DNA from: Streptomyces ochraceiscleroticus
GTDB lineage: Bacteria > Actinomycetota > Actinomycetes > Streptomycetales > Streptomycetaceae
DNA length: 64,000 nucleotides
Assembly (NCBI RefSeq): GCF_000720485.1
Contig: NZ_JOAX01000049.1
Location: forward strand, 1 to 64,000
Reading direction: 5' to 3'
The notes under the pieces are model-generated. The model did not search any database and was not told where the DNA came from. It saw only the letters and a program-made list of their open reading frames with translations. Below, piece by piece: positions 54,319 to 63,953 of the stretch. The first letter of the stretch is position 1. Every line of letters begins with the position of its first letter. The translations under genes and the position numbers were made by a program.

Positions 54319-55649
54319 GCGGCGCCGCGCCGCGGACGGCCGCGGCGGACCACGCCGACCCGCCCCCCGTCCCGCACCGCACCGGCACCCCCCGCGCCGT
54401 CGCCCTGGTCCACGCCGCGGCCGGCGCCCTCGCCTGCCTCGCGCTGGGCCACACCCTCTGGCACGGCCTCACCGACCCCGGCATCGCGCTCGCCTTCGGC
54501 GCCCTGATAGCGGTCGGCGAGCTGGCCCGCTGGGGCGCGGGGCCGCCCGCGCGCGGCGGCGCCGGCGCGCTGCCCGGCGACCGCGAGAGCGCCCCGCTCG
54601 GCGTCGCCGGAGCTCTGGCCTACGCCCTGCTCGGCGAGGTCGCCGGGCGGCCCACCTCGCACGGCGTCCTGCAGACCGTCGCCGTCGTCGTCGCGGCAGG
54701 GCTCATCGGCCTCGTTCCCCATGTGGCGCTCGGCAGGGGCCCGGCCCTGGACCACATCGCCCGCCGCGTCCTGACCGTCGGCTTCGCCGCGACCTGCTTC
54801 CAGCCCCTGTACAACACCGGCCGGCTGGCCGCCTGGATCGGCGACGGCACGTACTACACCTGCTACCTCCTCGGCATCCTCGTGCTCACCGCCCTGTGCG
54901 ACGCCGTGCTCGCCGCGGCCCTGGCCAGGGCCCGTACCGGCTGGCCGTACGGCCCCCTCCTCCGCGACGAGCTGCGCTCACTGCTGGGCATCGGCTCGGC
55001 GATCTGCGCATCGGGCCTGGTCATCGCGCTGGCCACGGCCGTCGCCGGGCTCTGGGCACTGCCCGTCTTCTGTCTGCCGCTCCTCCTCACCCAGTTCTCC
55101 TTCCGTCGCTACGCCGCCGTCCGCGCCACGTACCGGCAGACCATCGCCTCCCTAGCCCGCGCCACCGAGATCGCCGGCTACACCCCGCCCGGCCACGCCC
55201 GCCGGGTCGCCGTCCTCAGCCGCGCCGTCGGCCGGGAACTGGGCCTCGGAGAGGCCGACTTGAACGTCCTGGAGTACGCGGCCCTGATGCACGACATCGG
55301 ACAGCTCTCCCTGGTCGACCCGGTGACCGGCGGCGCCACCGCAGGGCTGCCGTCCGCCGAACAGCGCAGGATCGCCCTGCTCGGCGGCGCCGTCGTCCGC
55401 CAGACCGGGGTACCCGCCGAGGTGGCCGTGATCGTCGAGCGGCAGGCCGATCCCTTCCGGGAGCAGCCGCTGCCCGCCCGCATCGTGCGCACCGTGAACG
55501 CCTACGACGACCTCGCGGGCGGCGACGGCGGCCCCGGAGGCACGCTGCGCGCCCTGGAAAGGCTGCGCCTGTCGACCGCACAGGACTTCGAACCCCGTGT
55601 GGTGGAGGCCCTCGCCCGAGTGCTCTCCCGGCCCCTCGGCCCGGCCTGA
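54315..55649 (+). CDS. Degenerate HD-GYP-like membrane protein
   Basis: A 444-residue protein with the same layout as its upstream neighbour: about six to seven membrane helices, then an HD domain (about 285-430). The HD pair is kept in LMHDIGQ, but the HHExxDGxGYP segment is replaced by [11 protein letters not shown] and the later ADAFDAM by NAYDDLA. Catalytic loss is therefore likely, with a regulatory or partner role inferred. GTG 54315 overlaps the previous stop. Confidence 0.82.
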   Translation: MSGAAPRTAAADHADPPPVPHRTGTPRAVALVHAAAGALACLALGHTLWHGLTDPGIALAFGALIAVGELARWGAGPPARGGAGALPGDRESAPLGVAGALAYALLGEVAGRPTSHGVLQTVAVVVAAGLIGLVPHVALGRGPALDHIARRVLTVGFAATCFQPLYNTGRLAAWIGDGTYYTCYLLGILVLTALCDAVLAAALARARTGWPYGPLLRDELRSLLGIGSAICASGLVIALATAVAGLWALPVFCLPLLLTQFSFRRYAAVRATYRQTIASLARATEIAGYTPPGHARRVAVLSRAVGRELGLGEADLNVLEYAALMHDIGQLSLVDPVTGGATAGLPSAEQRRIALLGGAVVRQTGVPAEVAVIVERQADPFREQPLPARIVRTVNAYDDLAGGDGGPGGTLRALERLRLSTAQDFEPRVVEALARVLSRPLGPA

Positions 55650-55934
55650 CCGGCCCTTCCCGCCGTGTGCGCGGTGCCCACAGGGGTAGCCGTCATGTAT
55701 CGGGGTACCGGTTCAAGGTCAAAGAACCGATGGGTAATGAGCGGCCTCGGATATGGGCATGGTTGGATGCGAAGGAGGCCCCGGGGAGCGGGGCCCAGGG
55801 GGCTTCGCGAGGCAAGGAGCAGCAGGGGGCGCCGGTCATCGGGCTGAGCCCGGCGGCAAACTGTGGCAGGTTGTCGAGTGAGCCCTCGGCCGTCCGCCGG
55901 ACGGCACCAAGGAAGCAATCGGCAGGCGGGAATC

Positions 55935-56921
55935 GTGAAGATCTTCGGCAAGGTACGGCACCGGCCCTCCGCCTCGTGGCGGCAGGCGACCGACCGCGCT
56001 TTCACGCTGATCGGCGACGGCCGTTACGAGGACGCGGGAGCGCTGCTCACCCGCGCCGCCGACATGGAGCCGTGGCTGTCGGAGTCCTGGTTCAACCTCG
56101 CCCTGCTGCACAAATTCCGGCACGACTGGGAGCAGGCGCGCACCGCCGGACTGCGCGCCGTCGCCCTGCTGGAGCGCGAGGCCGGGGCCCCCGACTGGTG
56201 GAACGTGGGCATCGCGGCCACCGCCCTGCAGGACTGGCCGCTGGCCCGCCGCGCCTGGCAGGCGTACGGCCTGCACGTGCCCGGCGAGGGCGCGCCCTCC
56301 GGGGAGCCGCGCGGCATGCAGCTCGGCAGCGCCGCGGTCCGCCTCTCGCCCGAGGGCGAGGCCGAGGTCGTCTGGGGCCGCCGGCTGGACCCCGCCCGCA
56401 TCGAGGTGCTCTCCATCCCGCTGCCGTCCTCCGGGCGCCGCTGGGGCGAGGTCGTCCTCCACGACGGCGTCCCGCACGGCGAGCGCACGACCACGGCCGG
56501 GCCCTCCTACCCCGTCTTCGACGAGATCGAGCTGTGGGCGCCCTCGCCGGTGCCCACCTGGGTCGTCCTCCTGGAGGCCGCCGGCGAGGCCGACCGGGAC
56601 GCCCTGGAGCGACTGGCAGCGGACGCCGGGTACGCCGCCGAGGACTGGTCCTCCTCCGTCCGCCTGCTGTGCCGCACCTGCTCCGAGAGCCGGATGCCCA
56701 GCGACGAGGGCGAGGGCGAGCACCTGGACCCGCACGACCACAGCGAGCCCGGCCATCCGGGCCCGCTCGGACACCGCACAGCCGGCTCCGGCTCCCTGTG
56801 GGTGCCCGAGCGCGAGTGCGGCATCGCCGCGCCCGCCGGGCTGGTGCGCGGCCTGCTGGACGGCTGGGTGGCGGACAGCCCGGACACCCGCGAGTGGCGG
56901 GACCTCGAAGAGGTCTGCTGA
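55935..56921 (+). CDS. Tetratricopeptide-repeat hypothetical protein
   Basis: A 328-residue soluble protein. Residues 10-110 form two to three TPR-like helical pairs ([23 protein letters not shown]... at the start). The C-terminal part is beta-rich with a Cys pair (CRTC near 248) and a His/Asp/Glu-rich loop, ending in RECGI... and LEEVC. GTG 55935 is preceded by GGCGGG; upstream starts encode unlikely sequence. Unknown function. Confidence 0.78.
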   Translation: MKIFGKVRHRPSASWRQATDRAFTLIGDGRYEDAGALLTRAADMEPWLSESWFNLALLHKFRHDWEQARTAGLRAVALLEREAGAPDWWNVGIAATALQDWPLARRAWQAYGLHVPGEGAPSGEPRGMQLGSAAVRLSPEGEAEVVWGRRLDPARIEVLSIPLPSSGRRWGEVVLHDGVPHGERTTTAGPSYPVFDEIELWAPSPVPTWVVLLEAAGEADRDALERLAADAGYAAEDWSSSVRLLCRTCSESRMPSDEGEGEHLDPHDHSEPGHPGPLGHRTAGSGSLWVPERECGIAAPAGLVRGLLDGWVADSPDTREWRDLEEVC

Positions 56922-57037
56922 GTTCCCACCGGCTTCCCCGGCGGCCGGTGGTCGGCGGGCGCCCGGCGGGCCCCCGTACCCTGTACGGGCAGCTAAGAAG
57001 AATCTTTGCGGAACATCGCGGAAGGCGTGCGGCGGAC

Positions 57038-57676
57038 ATGGCGCAGCAGATTGATCAGGACGGCGACCAGCAGGTGGACACCGAGTTCATCGATGACGTG
57101 ACCGACGCGGACGCGCGCGAGAAGGCGTACCGCGAGCGCGGCACCTCCCGCCCGATCACCGTGGTCGGCAACCCCGTCCTGCACAAGGAGTGCAAGGACG
57201 TCACGGAGTTCGACGACAAGCTCGCCCAGCTCGTCGATGACATGTTCGCCTCCCAGCGCACCGCCGAGGGCGTGGGCCTGGCCGCCAACCAGATCGGCGT
57301 CGACCTGAAGGTCTTCGTCTACGACTGCATGGACGACCAGGGCGTACGCCACGTCGGCGTGGTCTGCAACCCGGTCCTGGACGAGCTGCCGGCCGCCCGC
57401 CGGGTCCTGGACGACTCCAACGAGGGCTGCCTGTCGGTCCCCGGCGCGTACGCCGAGCTCGCCCGGCCGGACTACGCGGTGGTACGCGGCCAGGACATCA
57501 AGGGCAACGACATCGCCGTCGAGGGCACCGGCTACTTCGCCCGCTGCCTCCAGCACGAGACCGACCACCTCTACGGCTACCTCTACATCGACCGCCTCTC
57601 CAAGCGCGACCGCAAGGATGTCCTGAAGCAGATGGCCGAGGGGACGCCGCGGTACCCCGTGGTCGCCAACGACTGA
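57038..57676 (+). CDS. def: Peptide deformylase
   Basis: A 212-residue deformylase that removes the formyl group from nascent chains. Motif 1 [10 protein letters not shown] is at 78-87, motif 2 EGCLS at 129-133 and motif 3 HETDH at 173-177; metal ligands are Cys131, His173 and His177. An acidic N-terminal extension of about 35 residues precedes the core. The RBS is weak. A strong terminator follows. Confidence 0.94.
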   Translation: MAQQIDQDGDQQVDTEFIDDVTDADAREKAYRERGTSRPITVVGNPVLHKECKDVTEFDDKLAQLVDDMFASQRTAEGVGLAANQIGVDLKVFVYDCMDDQGVRHVGVVCNPVLDELPAARRVLDDSNEGCLSVPGAYAELARPDYAVVRGQDIKGNDIAVEGTGYFARCLQHETDHLYGYLYIDRLSKRDRKDVLKQMAEGTPRYPVVAND

Positions 57677-57736
57677 GACGGTGCCTCCTGGCGGCGCGTT
57701 GTCGGATGCGACGCCGTCGGGGTTGATCGCGCAGTT

Positions 57737-57762
57737 CCCCGCGCCCCTGTCGGGGCGCGGGG
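57737..57762. terminator. Streptomyces-type terminator between def and nrdB
   Basis: An 11-bp stem CCCCGCGCCCC/GGGGCGCGGGG (57737-57747 with 57752-57762) followed by ATTTTC. The flanking GATCGCGCAGTTCCCCGCGC is familiar from many Streptomyces intergenic regions. Confidence 0.9.
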
Positions 57763-57784
57763 ATTTTCTGTGCGCGGTGCTGCT

Positions 57785-58867
57785 CTAGAAGTCGTCGTCG
57801 AAGGAGACCGAGCCCTCGACGGCGACCTGGTACGCGGAGGCGCGGCGCTCGAAGAAGTTGGTCAGCTCCTGGACGTTCTGCAGCTCCATGAAGGAGAACG
57901 GGTTCTCCGAGCCGTACACGGGTGCGAAGCCGAGCCGCTGCAGGCGCTGGTCGGCGACGCACTGCAGGTACTCCCGCATCGACGCGGTGTTCATGCCGGG
58001 CAGGCCGTCGCCGCACAGATCGTGGGCGAACTGCAGTTCCGCCTCGACTGCCTCCTTCAGCATGTCGGTGACCTGCTGTTCAAGCTCCGCGTCGAAGAGG
58101 TCCGGCTCCTCCTCGCGGACCGTGTCCACGACCGAGAACGCGAACTCCATGTGCATCGTTTCGTCGCGAAAGACCCAGTTCGTCCCCGTTGCCAGGCCGT
58201 GCAGCAGGCCCCGGGAGCGGAACCAGTACACGTACGCGAACGCGCCGTAGAAGAACAGCCCCTCGATGCAGGCCGCGAAGCAGATCAGGTTCAGCAGGAA
58301 ACGGCGGCGGTCGGCCTTGGTCTCCAGCCGGTCGATCTTCTCGACGGAGTCCATCCAGCGGAAGCAGAACTGCGCCTTCTCGCGGATGGAGGGGATGTTC
58401 TCGACGGCGGCGAAGGCGGCCGCGCGGTCGTCCGGGTCGGGCAGATAGGTGTCCAGCAGCGTCAGGTAGAACTGGACGTGCACGGCCTCCTCGAAGAGCT
58501 GACGGCTCAGGTACAGCCGTGCCTCGGGGGAGTTGATGTGCTTGTACAGCGTGAGCACGAGGTTGTTGGACACGATCGAGTCGCCGGTCGCGAAGAAGGC
58601 GACCAGGCGGCCGATCAGGTGCTGCTCGCCCGGCGAGAGCTTGGCGAGGTCGGCCACGTCGGAGTGGAGGTCGACCTCCTCCACGGTCCAGGTGTTCTTG
58701 ATCGCGTCACGGTAGCGGTCGTAGAAGTCCGGGTACCGCATGGGCCGCAGGGTCAGTTCGAAGCCCGGGTCGAGGAGGTTCTTCGTCGTCTTCGTCGTCT
58801 CGGAGACGGTGGTGCCGGCGCGCAGCGCCGTCGATGAGGGGCGGTGGTCGGGCGACGGGTGGGACAT
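57785..58867 (-). CDS. nrdB: Class Ia ribonucleotide reductase beta subunit
   Basis: A 360-residue R2 protein. Di-iron ligands can be placed at Asp96, Glu127, His130, Glu202, Glu236 and His239, and the radical Tyr at 134 (HVQFY, four residues after His130). The C-terminus SVSFDDDF is the peptide that docks on the alpha subunit. Its ATG overlaps the nrdA stop (TAATG). The nrdS gene that follows nrdAB in S. coelicolor (from memory) is not present; def converges instead. Confidence 0.93.
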   Translation of the reverse strand: MSHPSPDHRPSSTALRAGTTVSETTKTTKNLLDPGFELTLRPMRYPDFYDRYRDAIKNTWTVEEVDLHSDVADLAKLSPGEQHLIGRLVAFFATGDSIVSNNLVLTLYKHINSPEARLYLSRQLFEEAVHVQFYLTLLDTYLPDPDDRAAAFAAVENIPSIREKAQFCFRWMDSVEKIDRLETKADRRRFLLNLICFAACIEGLFFYGAFAYVYWFRSRGLLHGLATGTNWVFRDETMHMEFAFSVVDTVREEEPDLFDAELEQQVTDMLKEAVEAELQFAHDLCGDGLPGMNTASMREYLQCVADQRLQRLGFAPVYGSENPFSFMELQNVQELTNFFERRASAYQVAVEGSVSFDDDF

Positions 58868-61299
58868 TACTGGCATGCCTCGCAGGACTCGGGGTTTTCC
58901 AGGGAGCAGGCGATCGCCTCGGGGTCGGATGCCTGCTGGGGTACGGGGGCGGTGGCGGCGGCCGTGCCGCGCGCCGACTGCGCGATCCGGGTCGCCGGGC
59001 GCGACCGCAGGTAGTACGTGGTCTTGATGCCGCGCTTCCAGGCGTACGCGTACATCGAGCTGAGCTTGCCGATGGTCGGCGCCGCCATGAAGAGGTTCAG
59101 GGACTGGCTCTGGTCCAGGTACGGCGTGCGGTCGGCGGCCATGTCGATCAGCGCGCGCTGCGGGACCTCCCACGCCGTGCGGTACAGCGCGCGGATCTCC
59201 TCGGGGATCCAGGGGACGTCCTGGACCGAGCCGTTGGCCTCGCGCAGCGCCTCACGGGTGCGCGCGTCCCACAGCCCAAGAGCCTTGAGCTCCTCGATCA
59301 GGTACGCGTTGACCTGCAGGAACTCCCCGCTCAGCGTCTCGCGCTTGAAGAGGTTGGAGACCTGCGGCTCGATGCACTCGTACACGCCCGCGATGGAGGC
59401 GATGGTCGCGGTGGGCGCGATCGCCAGAAGGAGTGAGTTTCGCATCCCGGTCGCCGCGATACGGGTGCGCAGCGCGGCCCAGCGGTCGGCCCAGCGGGGC
59501 TCCGCGTCGGGGTAGTGGTCGGGGTGCAGGACGCCGCGGGCGGTGCGGGTCGCGGACCAGTTCGGGTGCGGGCCGTGCCGCTCGGCGAGGTCGGCGGACG
59601 CCTCGTACGCGGCGAGCATGATCCGCTCGGAGATGCGGGTGGACAGCTCGCGGGCCTCGGGGGAGTCGAACGGCAGACGGAGGCGGAAGAACACGTCCTG
59701 GAGGCCCATGAGGCCCAGACCCACCGGGCGCCAGCGGGAGTTGGACGCGCCGGCCTGCTCGGTCGGGTAGAAGTTGATGTCCACCACGCGGTCGAGGAAG
59801 GTGACGGCGGTACGGACGGTGGCGTCCAGCCGCTCCCAGTCCATCTCGCCGTCGGCGCCCAGGTGCGCGGCGAGGTTGACGGAGCCGAGGTTGCAGACGG
59901 CCGTCTCGCTGTCGTCGGTGACCTCCAGGATCTCCGTGCAGAGGTTGGAGGAGTGGACGACCCGGCCGGGCTCGGCGGTCTGGTTCGCGGTGCGGTTGGC
60001 GGCGTCCTTGAAGGTCATCCAGCCGTTGCCGGTCTGCGCGAGGGTTCGCATCATCCGCGCGTACAGCGTCCGGGCCGGGACCGCCTTGACGGCCTTCCCC
60101 TCGGCCTCGGCCTTCCGGTACGCGGCGTCGAACTCCGCGCCCCACAGGTCCACCAGCTCCGGCGCGTCCGCCGGGGAGAACAGCGACCAGTCCCCGTCCG
60201 ACTCGACCCGGCGCATGAACTCGTCCGGGATCCAGTGCGCGATGTTGAGGTTGTGCGTACGCCGCGCCTCCTCACCGGTGTTGTCGCGCAGCTCGAGGAA
60301 CTCCTCGATGTCCGCGTGCCAGGTCTCCAGGTAGACGCAGGCCGCGCCCTTGCGCCGGCCGCCCTGGTTCACTGCGGCGACACTCGCGTCGAGGGTCCGC
60401 AGGAACGGGACGATGCCGTTGGAGTGCCCGTTGGTGCCGCGGATCAGCGAACCGCGGGCGCGCACGCGGGAGTACGAGAGGCCGATGCCGCCCGCGTGCT
60501 TCGAGAGGCGCGCGACCTGGTGGTACCGGTCGTAGATCGAGTCCAGCTCGTCCAGCGGCGAGTCCAGCAGGTAGCAGGAGGACATCTGCGGGTGGCGGGT
60601 GCCGGAGTTGAAGAGCGTGGGGGAGGAGGGCAGGTAGGAGAGCGTGCTGGTCAGCGCGTAGAGCGCGGCGACGTCCTGGACGGCGTGGTCCGAGTGGTCC
60701 TCGGCCAGGCCGCAGGCCACGCGCAGCAGGAAGTGCTGCGGGGTCTCGATGACCTTGCGGGTGAGCGGGTGCCGGAGGAGGTAGCGGGAGTAGACCGTGC
60801 GCAGGCCGAAGTAGCCGAAGCGGTCGTCGGCGCCGTCCGCGAGGGCCTCCTCGACGAGGGCGTCGAGCCGGGCGGCGTGGGTGCGGACGAACTCCGCGGT
60901 GCCGTCGGCGATCAGGCCCTCGCGGTGACCCGTGGCGACCGAGGCGGCGAAGCCCGTCGCGCCCTGGCTCGCGGCCTCCTCGGCGATCGCGGCCGTCAGC
61001 AGGCGGGCGGCCAGCTTGGAGTACTGCGGCTCGTCGCCGATCAGCCCGGCCGCGGCCTCCATCGCCAGCTCGCGCAGCTCCGCCTCGTCCGAGCCGGCGT
61101 GCCGGCCGCGCAGCGCGGCCGCGGCGACCTTGCCCGGATCGGTGGCCGGCAGGTCGGCGGTGAGGTCGGTCAGGGTGCGCAGCAGGGCGGTACCGGGGCC
61201 GTCCTGGGCCTGCGCGGTCGCCGGCCGCGCCTCCTGTGCCGGCTGCACCGTCTGCGCCGTCTGCGCCTCTTGTGCTGACTCCGCTGGCGCGATGGTCAC
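58867..61299 (-). CDS. nrdA: Class Ia ribonucleotide reductase alpha subunit
   Basis: An 810-residue R1 protein reducing ribonucleoside diphosphates. Active-site residues are Cys242 and Cys469 (redox pair) and Asn452-Cys454-Glu456 in NLCTE. The C-terminal tail CEACQ carries the shuttle cysteines. The N-terminal 40 residues are Ala/Gln-rich and I do not recognise a canonical ATP-cone. It is led by a cobalamin riboswitch and tandem NrdR boxes, so it is probably off when B12 feeds a class II enzyme. Confidence 0.93.
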   Translation of the reverse strand: MTIAPAESAQEAQTAQTVQPAQEARPATAQAQDGPGTALLRTLTDLTADLPATDPGKVAAAALRGRHAGSDEAELRELAMEAAAGLIGDEPQYSKLAARLLTAAIAEEAASQGATGFAASVATGHREGLIADGTAEFVRTHAARLDALVEEALADGADDRFGYFGLRTVYSRYLLRHPLTRKVIETPQHFLLRVACGLAEDHSDHAVQDVAALYALTSTLSYLPSSPTLFNSGTRHPQMSSCYLLDSPLDELDSIYDRYHQVARLSKHAGGIGLSYSRVRARGSLIRGTNGHSNGIVPFLRTLDASVAAVNQGGRRKGAACVYLETWHADIEEFLELRDNTGEEARRTHNLNIAHWIPDEFMRRVESDGDWSLFSPADAPELVDLWGAEFDAAYRKAEAEGKAVKAVPARTLYARMMRTLAQTGNGWMTFKDAANRTANQTAEPGRVVHSSNLCTEILEVTDDSETAVCNLGSVNLAAHLGADGEMDWERLDATVRTAVTFLDRVVDINFYPTEQAGASNSRWRPVGLGLMGLQDVFFRLRLPFDSPEARELSTRISERIMLAAYEASADLAERHGPHPNWSATRTARGVLHPDHYPDAEPRWADRWAALRTRIAATGMRNSLLLAIAPTATIASIAGVYECIEPQVSNLFKRETLSGEFLQVNAYLIEELKALGLWDARTREALREANGSVQDVPWIPEEIRALYRTAWEVPQRALIDMAADRTPYLDQSQSLNLFMAAPTIGKLSSMYAYAWKRGIKTTYYLRSRPATRIAQSARGTAAATAPVPQQASDPEAIACSLENPESCEACQ

Positions 61300-61449
61300 C
61301 TTGTGCTCTCCTCACTCGGCTGGGGCCGGGGAGGGGCGACGGAGGCGTACGGGCAGCCGCGCCGGAGCCCTGCCGGGCACGCGGGCACACCACGCAGCGT
61401 CCACCGGCCCAACCCACGGAGCCCGGACGTCTCGACGCCCGCACCGGAA

Positions 61450-61575
61450 CGGAACGGGCGTACCGTCGGCAGGTCCTCGGACTCGGCGAGCGCGCAAAAT
61501 GCCCACTCAGCACACCGTTGCGGGACAGTTCCGGATTCGCACCGGATTCCCCTGCGGCGACAGCGAGGACGAGCA
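61450..61575 (-). promoter_or_regulatory. Cobalamin (B12) riboswitch upstream of nrdAB
   Basis: On the minus strand the leader contains the B12 box, with GAATCCGGTGCGAATCCGG followed by AACTGTCCCGCAACGGT (about 61512-61550). It is followed by the 3' element AGTCCGAGGACCTGCC (about 61463-61478). The closing P1 stem pairs GTCCTCG (about 61564-61570) with CGAGGAC. This is the switch type known to repress Streptomyces nrdAB in the presence of adenosylcobalamin. Confidence 0.9.
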
Positions 61576-61617
61576 TACATCTTGTGCCGCCTCGCGCGAG
61601 CGTCCCCATATCTTGTG
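61575..61617 (-). promoter_or_regulatory. Tandem NrdR boxes at the nrdAB promoter
   Basis: Two copies of CACAAGAT (minus strand; 61579-61586 and 61610-61617), each followed by an A/T-containing centre. Their centres are exactly 31 bases apart, three helical turns, the spacing required for cooperative NrdR binding. Confidence 0.75.
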
Positions 61618-61722
61618 TCGCTGCGGTGCCGGTCGTGCTGCAGTGCGTGCCGTCGTACGCACGGATGGTCGCCCAACAGATGCCCGTCGGGCCGGCCGTC
61701 CCGCCGGTCCACTCACGGGCCG

Positions 61723-62256
61723 TCAGTTGCCGGTCGACTCCCGGGGTATCGGCTCCAGGGTGAACGTCAGCAGTTCTCCCAGGCCCGGTACCGGGGACCA
61801 GTCGCGGTCAGGCGTCCGGACGAACCCCAGCCGCCGGTAGATGCGGTGCGCGCTGTGCATCGAACGCTGCGAGGACAGCACGACACGTATGCAGCCCTCG
61901 GTCGCCCGCGCACGGTCCAGACACGCGCGCACCAAAGCCTCGCCCACTCCGCGGCCGCGTGCCTCCTTCGCGACCGCCAGCATCCGGAACTCCGCCTCGC
62001 CCGGCAGCGCGATGTCCGCCCACGGGCCACCCACCGGCACGAACGTCACCCCGCCCAGCACCTCGCCGTCCGCCACGGCCACCAGCACCTCCGCCTCGGC
62101 GGCCCGCCGCGCCACGTTCCGCAGCTCCGGCAGATAGCTGTCGCCCTCCCCGAAGGTGAGCAGCCCGTCACCGAGATACGCCTGGGCCGTGATCTCGCCC
62201 AGCCGTGCGTGCTCCTCCGCGCGTATCCGCCTGATCACGAAATCCATGGGGTCCAT
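61723..62256 (-). CDS. GNAT-family N-acetyltransferase
   Basis: A 177-residue acetyltransferase. Motif A reads FRMLAVAKEARGRGVGEALV, with the acetyl-CoA pyrophosphate loop RGRGVG near 110-115, and motif B SAHRIYRRLGF. No specificity is apparent. ATG 62256 is chosen; a second Met three codons later is possible. It lies downstream of the symporter gene but behind a terminator. Confidence 0.88.
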   Translation of the reverse strand: MDPMDFVIRRIRAEEHARLGEITAQAYLGDGLLTFGEGDSYLPELRNVARRAAEAEVLVAVADGEVLGGVTFVPVGGPWADIALPGEAEFRMLAVAKEARGRGVGEALVRACLDRARATEGCIRVVLSSQRSMHSAHRIYRRLGFVRTPDRDWSPVPGLGELLTFTLEPIPRESTGN

Positions 62257-62281
62257 GACCGCCAGTGTGCACCGGGGGTAT

Positions 62282-62318
62282 GACAACGGGCCGCCGGATT
62301 TCCCGGCGGCCCGTTGTC
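62282..62318. terminator. Terminator between symporter and GNAT genes
   Basis: A perfect 16-bp stem (62282-62297 with 62303-62318) with a 5-base loop, 19 bases past the symporter stop. Confidence 0.8.
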
Positions 62319-62336
62319 GTGCGGAGGGGAGTGGCG

Positions 62337-63953
62337 TCAGTGCGCCGCGCCCGCCGTGGCCGGCGGCAGGTCGGGCTGTACGCCCTTGTCGCCGACGTCC
62401 GCCGTGTAGTCCTCGGGCGAGGTCTCGTCGATGCCGGCAGGGGCCTTCGCGGCCCGCAGAACGACCGTCAGGACCACCGTCACCAGGACGTTCAGCACGA
62501 ACGCGGTGAGGCCGATGTAGCCGATCTCGCCGATGCCGGGGATCGCCGCGTTCGAGCCGCCGAAGTGCTTCTGGGTCGGGCTCGCCACGCCGTACGCCGC
62601 GAGCGTGCCGTACACCATGCCGACCGCCCAGCCCGCGAGCAGCGCCCAGCGGTGGAACCAGCGGGTGAACAGGCCGCCCACCAGCGCGGGCATGGTCTGC
62701 AGGATCCAGATGCCGCCCAGGAGCTGGAAGTTGATCGCCACCGTCTTGTCCATGGTCAGGACGAACGCCAGCGCGCCGACCTTCACCAGCAGCGACACGA
62801 GCTTGGCGACCTTGTGCTCCTGCGCGGGCGTCGCGCCCGGCTTGAGGAAGTCCTTGTAGATGTTGCGGGTGAAGAGGTTCGCCGCGGCGATCGACATGAT
62901 CGCGGCGGGCACCAGCGCGCCGATGCCGATCGCGGCGAACGCCACGCCCGTGAACCAGTCCGGGAACATGTTCTCGAAGAGCTGCGGGATCGCGAGCTGC
63001 CCGTTCTCCACCTTGATCCCGGCCGCGATCGCCATGAAGCCCAGCAGCGCGAGGAAGCCGAGCATCAGCGAGTACAGCGGGAGGATGGTGGTGTTGCGGC
63101 GGATCACGTTACGGCTGCGCGAGGAGAGCGTGGCCGTGATCGAGTGCGGGTACATGAACAGCGCCAGCGCCGAGCCGAGTGCCAGCGTCCCGTACGCCCA
63201 CTGCGCGTTGGGGCCGCTCGCCAGCTCGCCGCGCGGCTTCCCGGTGGCCGGGTTCGTCTGCGCGAAGGCGTCGCCCGCCGTGTGGAAGATGTGCTCGAAG
63301 CCGCCCAGCTTGATCGGGATGTAGATGATCGCCACCGCGATGACGAGGTAGATCAGACCGTCCTTGACGAACGCGATCAGCGCGGGCGCGCGCAGCCCGG
63401 AGGAGTAGGTGTACGCGGCCAGCACGCCGAAGGCGATCAGCAGCGGCAGGTCCTTGATGAACCAGTTCGTGCTCTCACCGCCGCCGACGCCCAGCACGTC
63501 CAGGACCGCCTGGATGCCCACGAGTTGCAGCGCGATGTACGGCATCGTGGCGAGGATGCCGGTGAGCGCGACGGCCAGCGACAGGGCCTTGGAGCCGAAG
63601 CGGCCGCGCACGAAGTCCGAGGTGGTGACGTACCCGTGCTTGTGCGACACCGACCACAGGCGGGGCAGGAACGTGAAGATCAGGGGGTAGACGAGGATCG
63701 TGTACGGGACGGCGAAGAAGCCCGCCGCGCCCGCCGCGTAGATCGCCGCGGGCACCGCGACGAAGGTGTACGCGGTGTACAGGTCGCCGCCCAGCAGGAA
63801 CCACGTCACCCACGTGCCGAAGCTGCGGCCGCCCAGGCCCCACTCGTCGAGGTTGTCGGACTGGTCGGCCTTGCGCCAGCGGGCGGCCATGAAGCCCATG
63901 ACCGTCACGGCGATGAAGAAGAAGATGAAGACGGCCAGCGCGATGCCGTTCAC
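62337..63953 (-). CDS. Sodium:solute symporter (SSS family), MctC/ActP-like
   Basis: A 538-residue integral membrane protein with about 13 helices. SSS-type features include GGRSFGTWVTW near 41, the helix GLRAPALIAFVKDGLIY, and RNTTILPLYSLMLGF. Overall it resembles monocarboxylate uptake systems (acetate, pyruvate or propionate). The C-terminal tail is polar. The frame stays open upstream of GTG 63953 to the window edge, so the true start may lie beyond it. Substrate not proven. Confidence 0.87.
   Translation of the reverse strand: MNGIALAVFIFFFIAVTVMGFMAARWRKADQSDNLDEWGLGGRSFGTWVTWFLLGGDLYTAYTFVAVPAAIYAAGAAGFFAVPYTILVYPLIFTFLPRLWSVSHKHGYVTTSDFVRGRFGSKALSLAVALTGILATMPYIALQLVGIQAVLDVLGVGGGESTNWFIKDLPLLIAFGVLAAYTYSSGLRAPALIAFVKDGLIYLVIAVAIIYIPIKLGGFEHIFHTAGDAFAQTNPATGKPRGELASGPNAQWAYGTLALGSALALFMYPHSITATLSSRSRNVIRRNTTILPLYSLMLGFLALLGFMAIAAGIKVENGQLAIPQLFENMFPDWFTGVAFAAIGIGALVPAAIMSIAAANLFTRNIYKDFLKPGATPAQEHKVAKLVSLLVKVGALAFVLTMDKTVAINFQLLGGIWILQTMPALVGGLFTRWFHRWALLAGWAVGMVYGTLAAYGVASPTQKHFGGSNAAIPGIGEIGYIGLTAFVLNVLVTVVLTVVLRAAKAPAGIDETSPEDYTADVGDKGVQPDLPPATAGAAH

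Noticed and set aside
55665..55847. 60-codon ORF between the HD-GYP-like and TPR genes
   Set aside because: No convincing RBS or codon bias, and the product is basic and low complexity.
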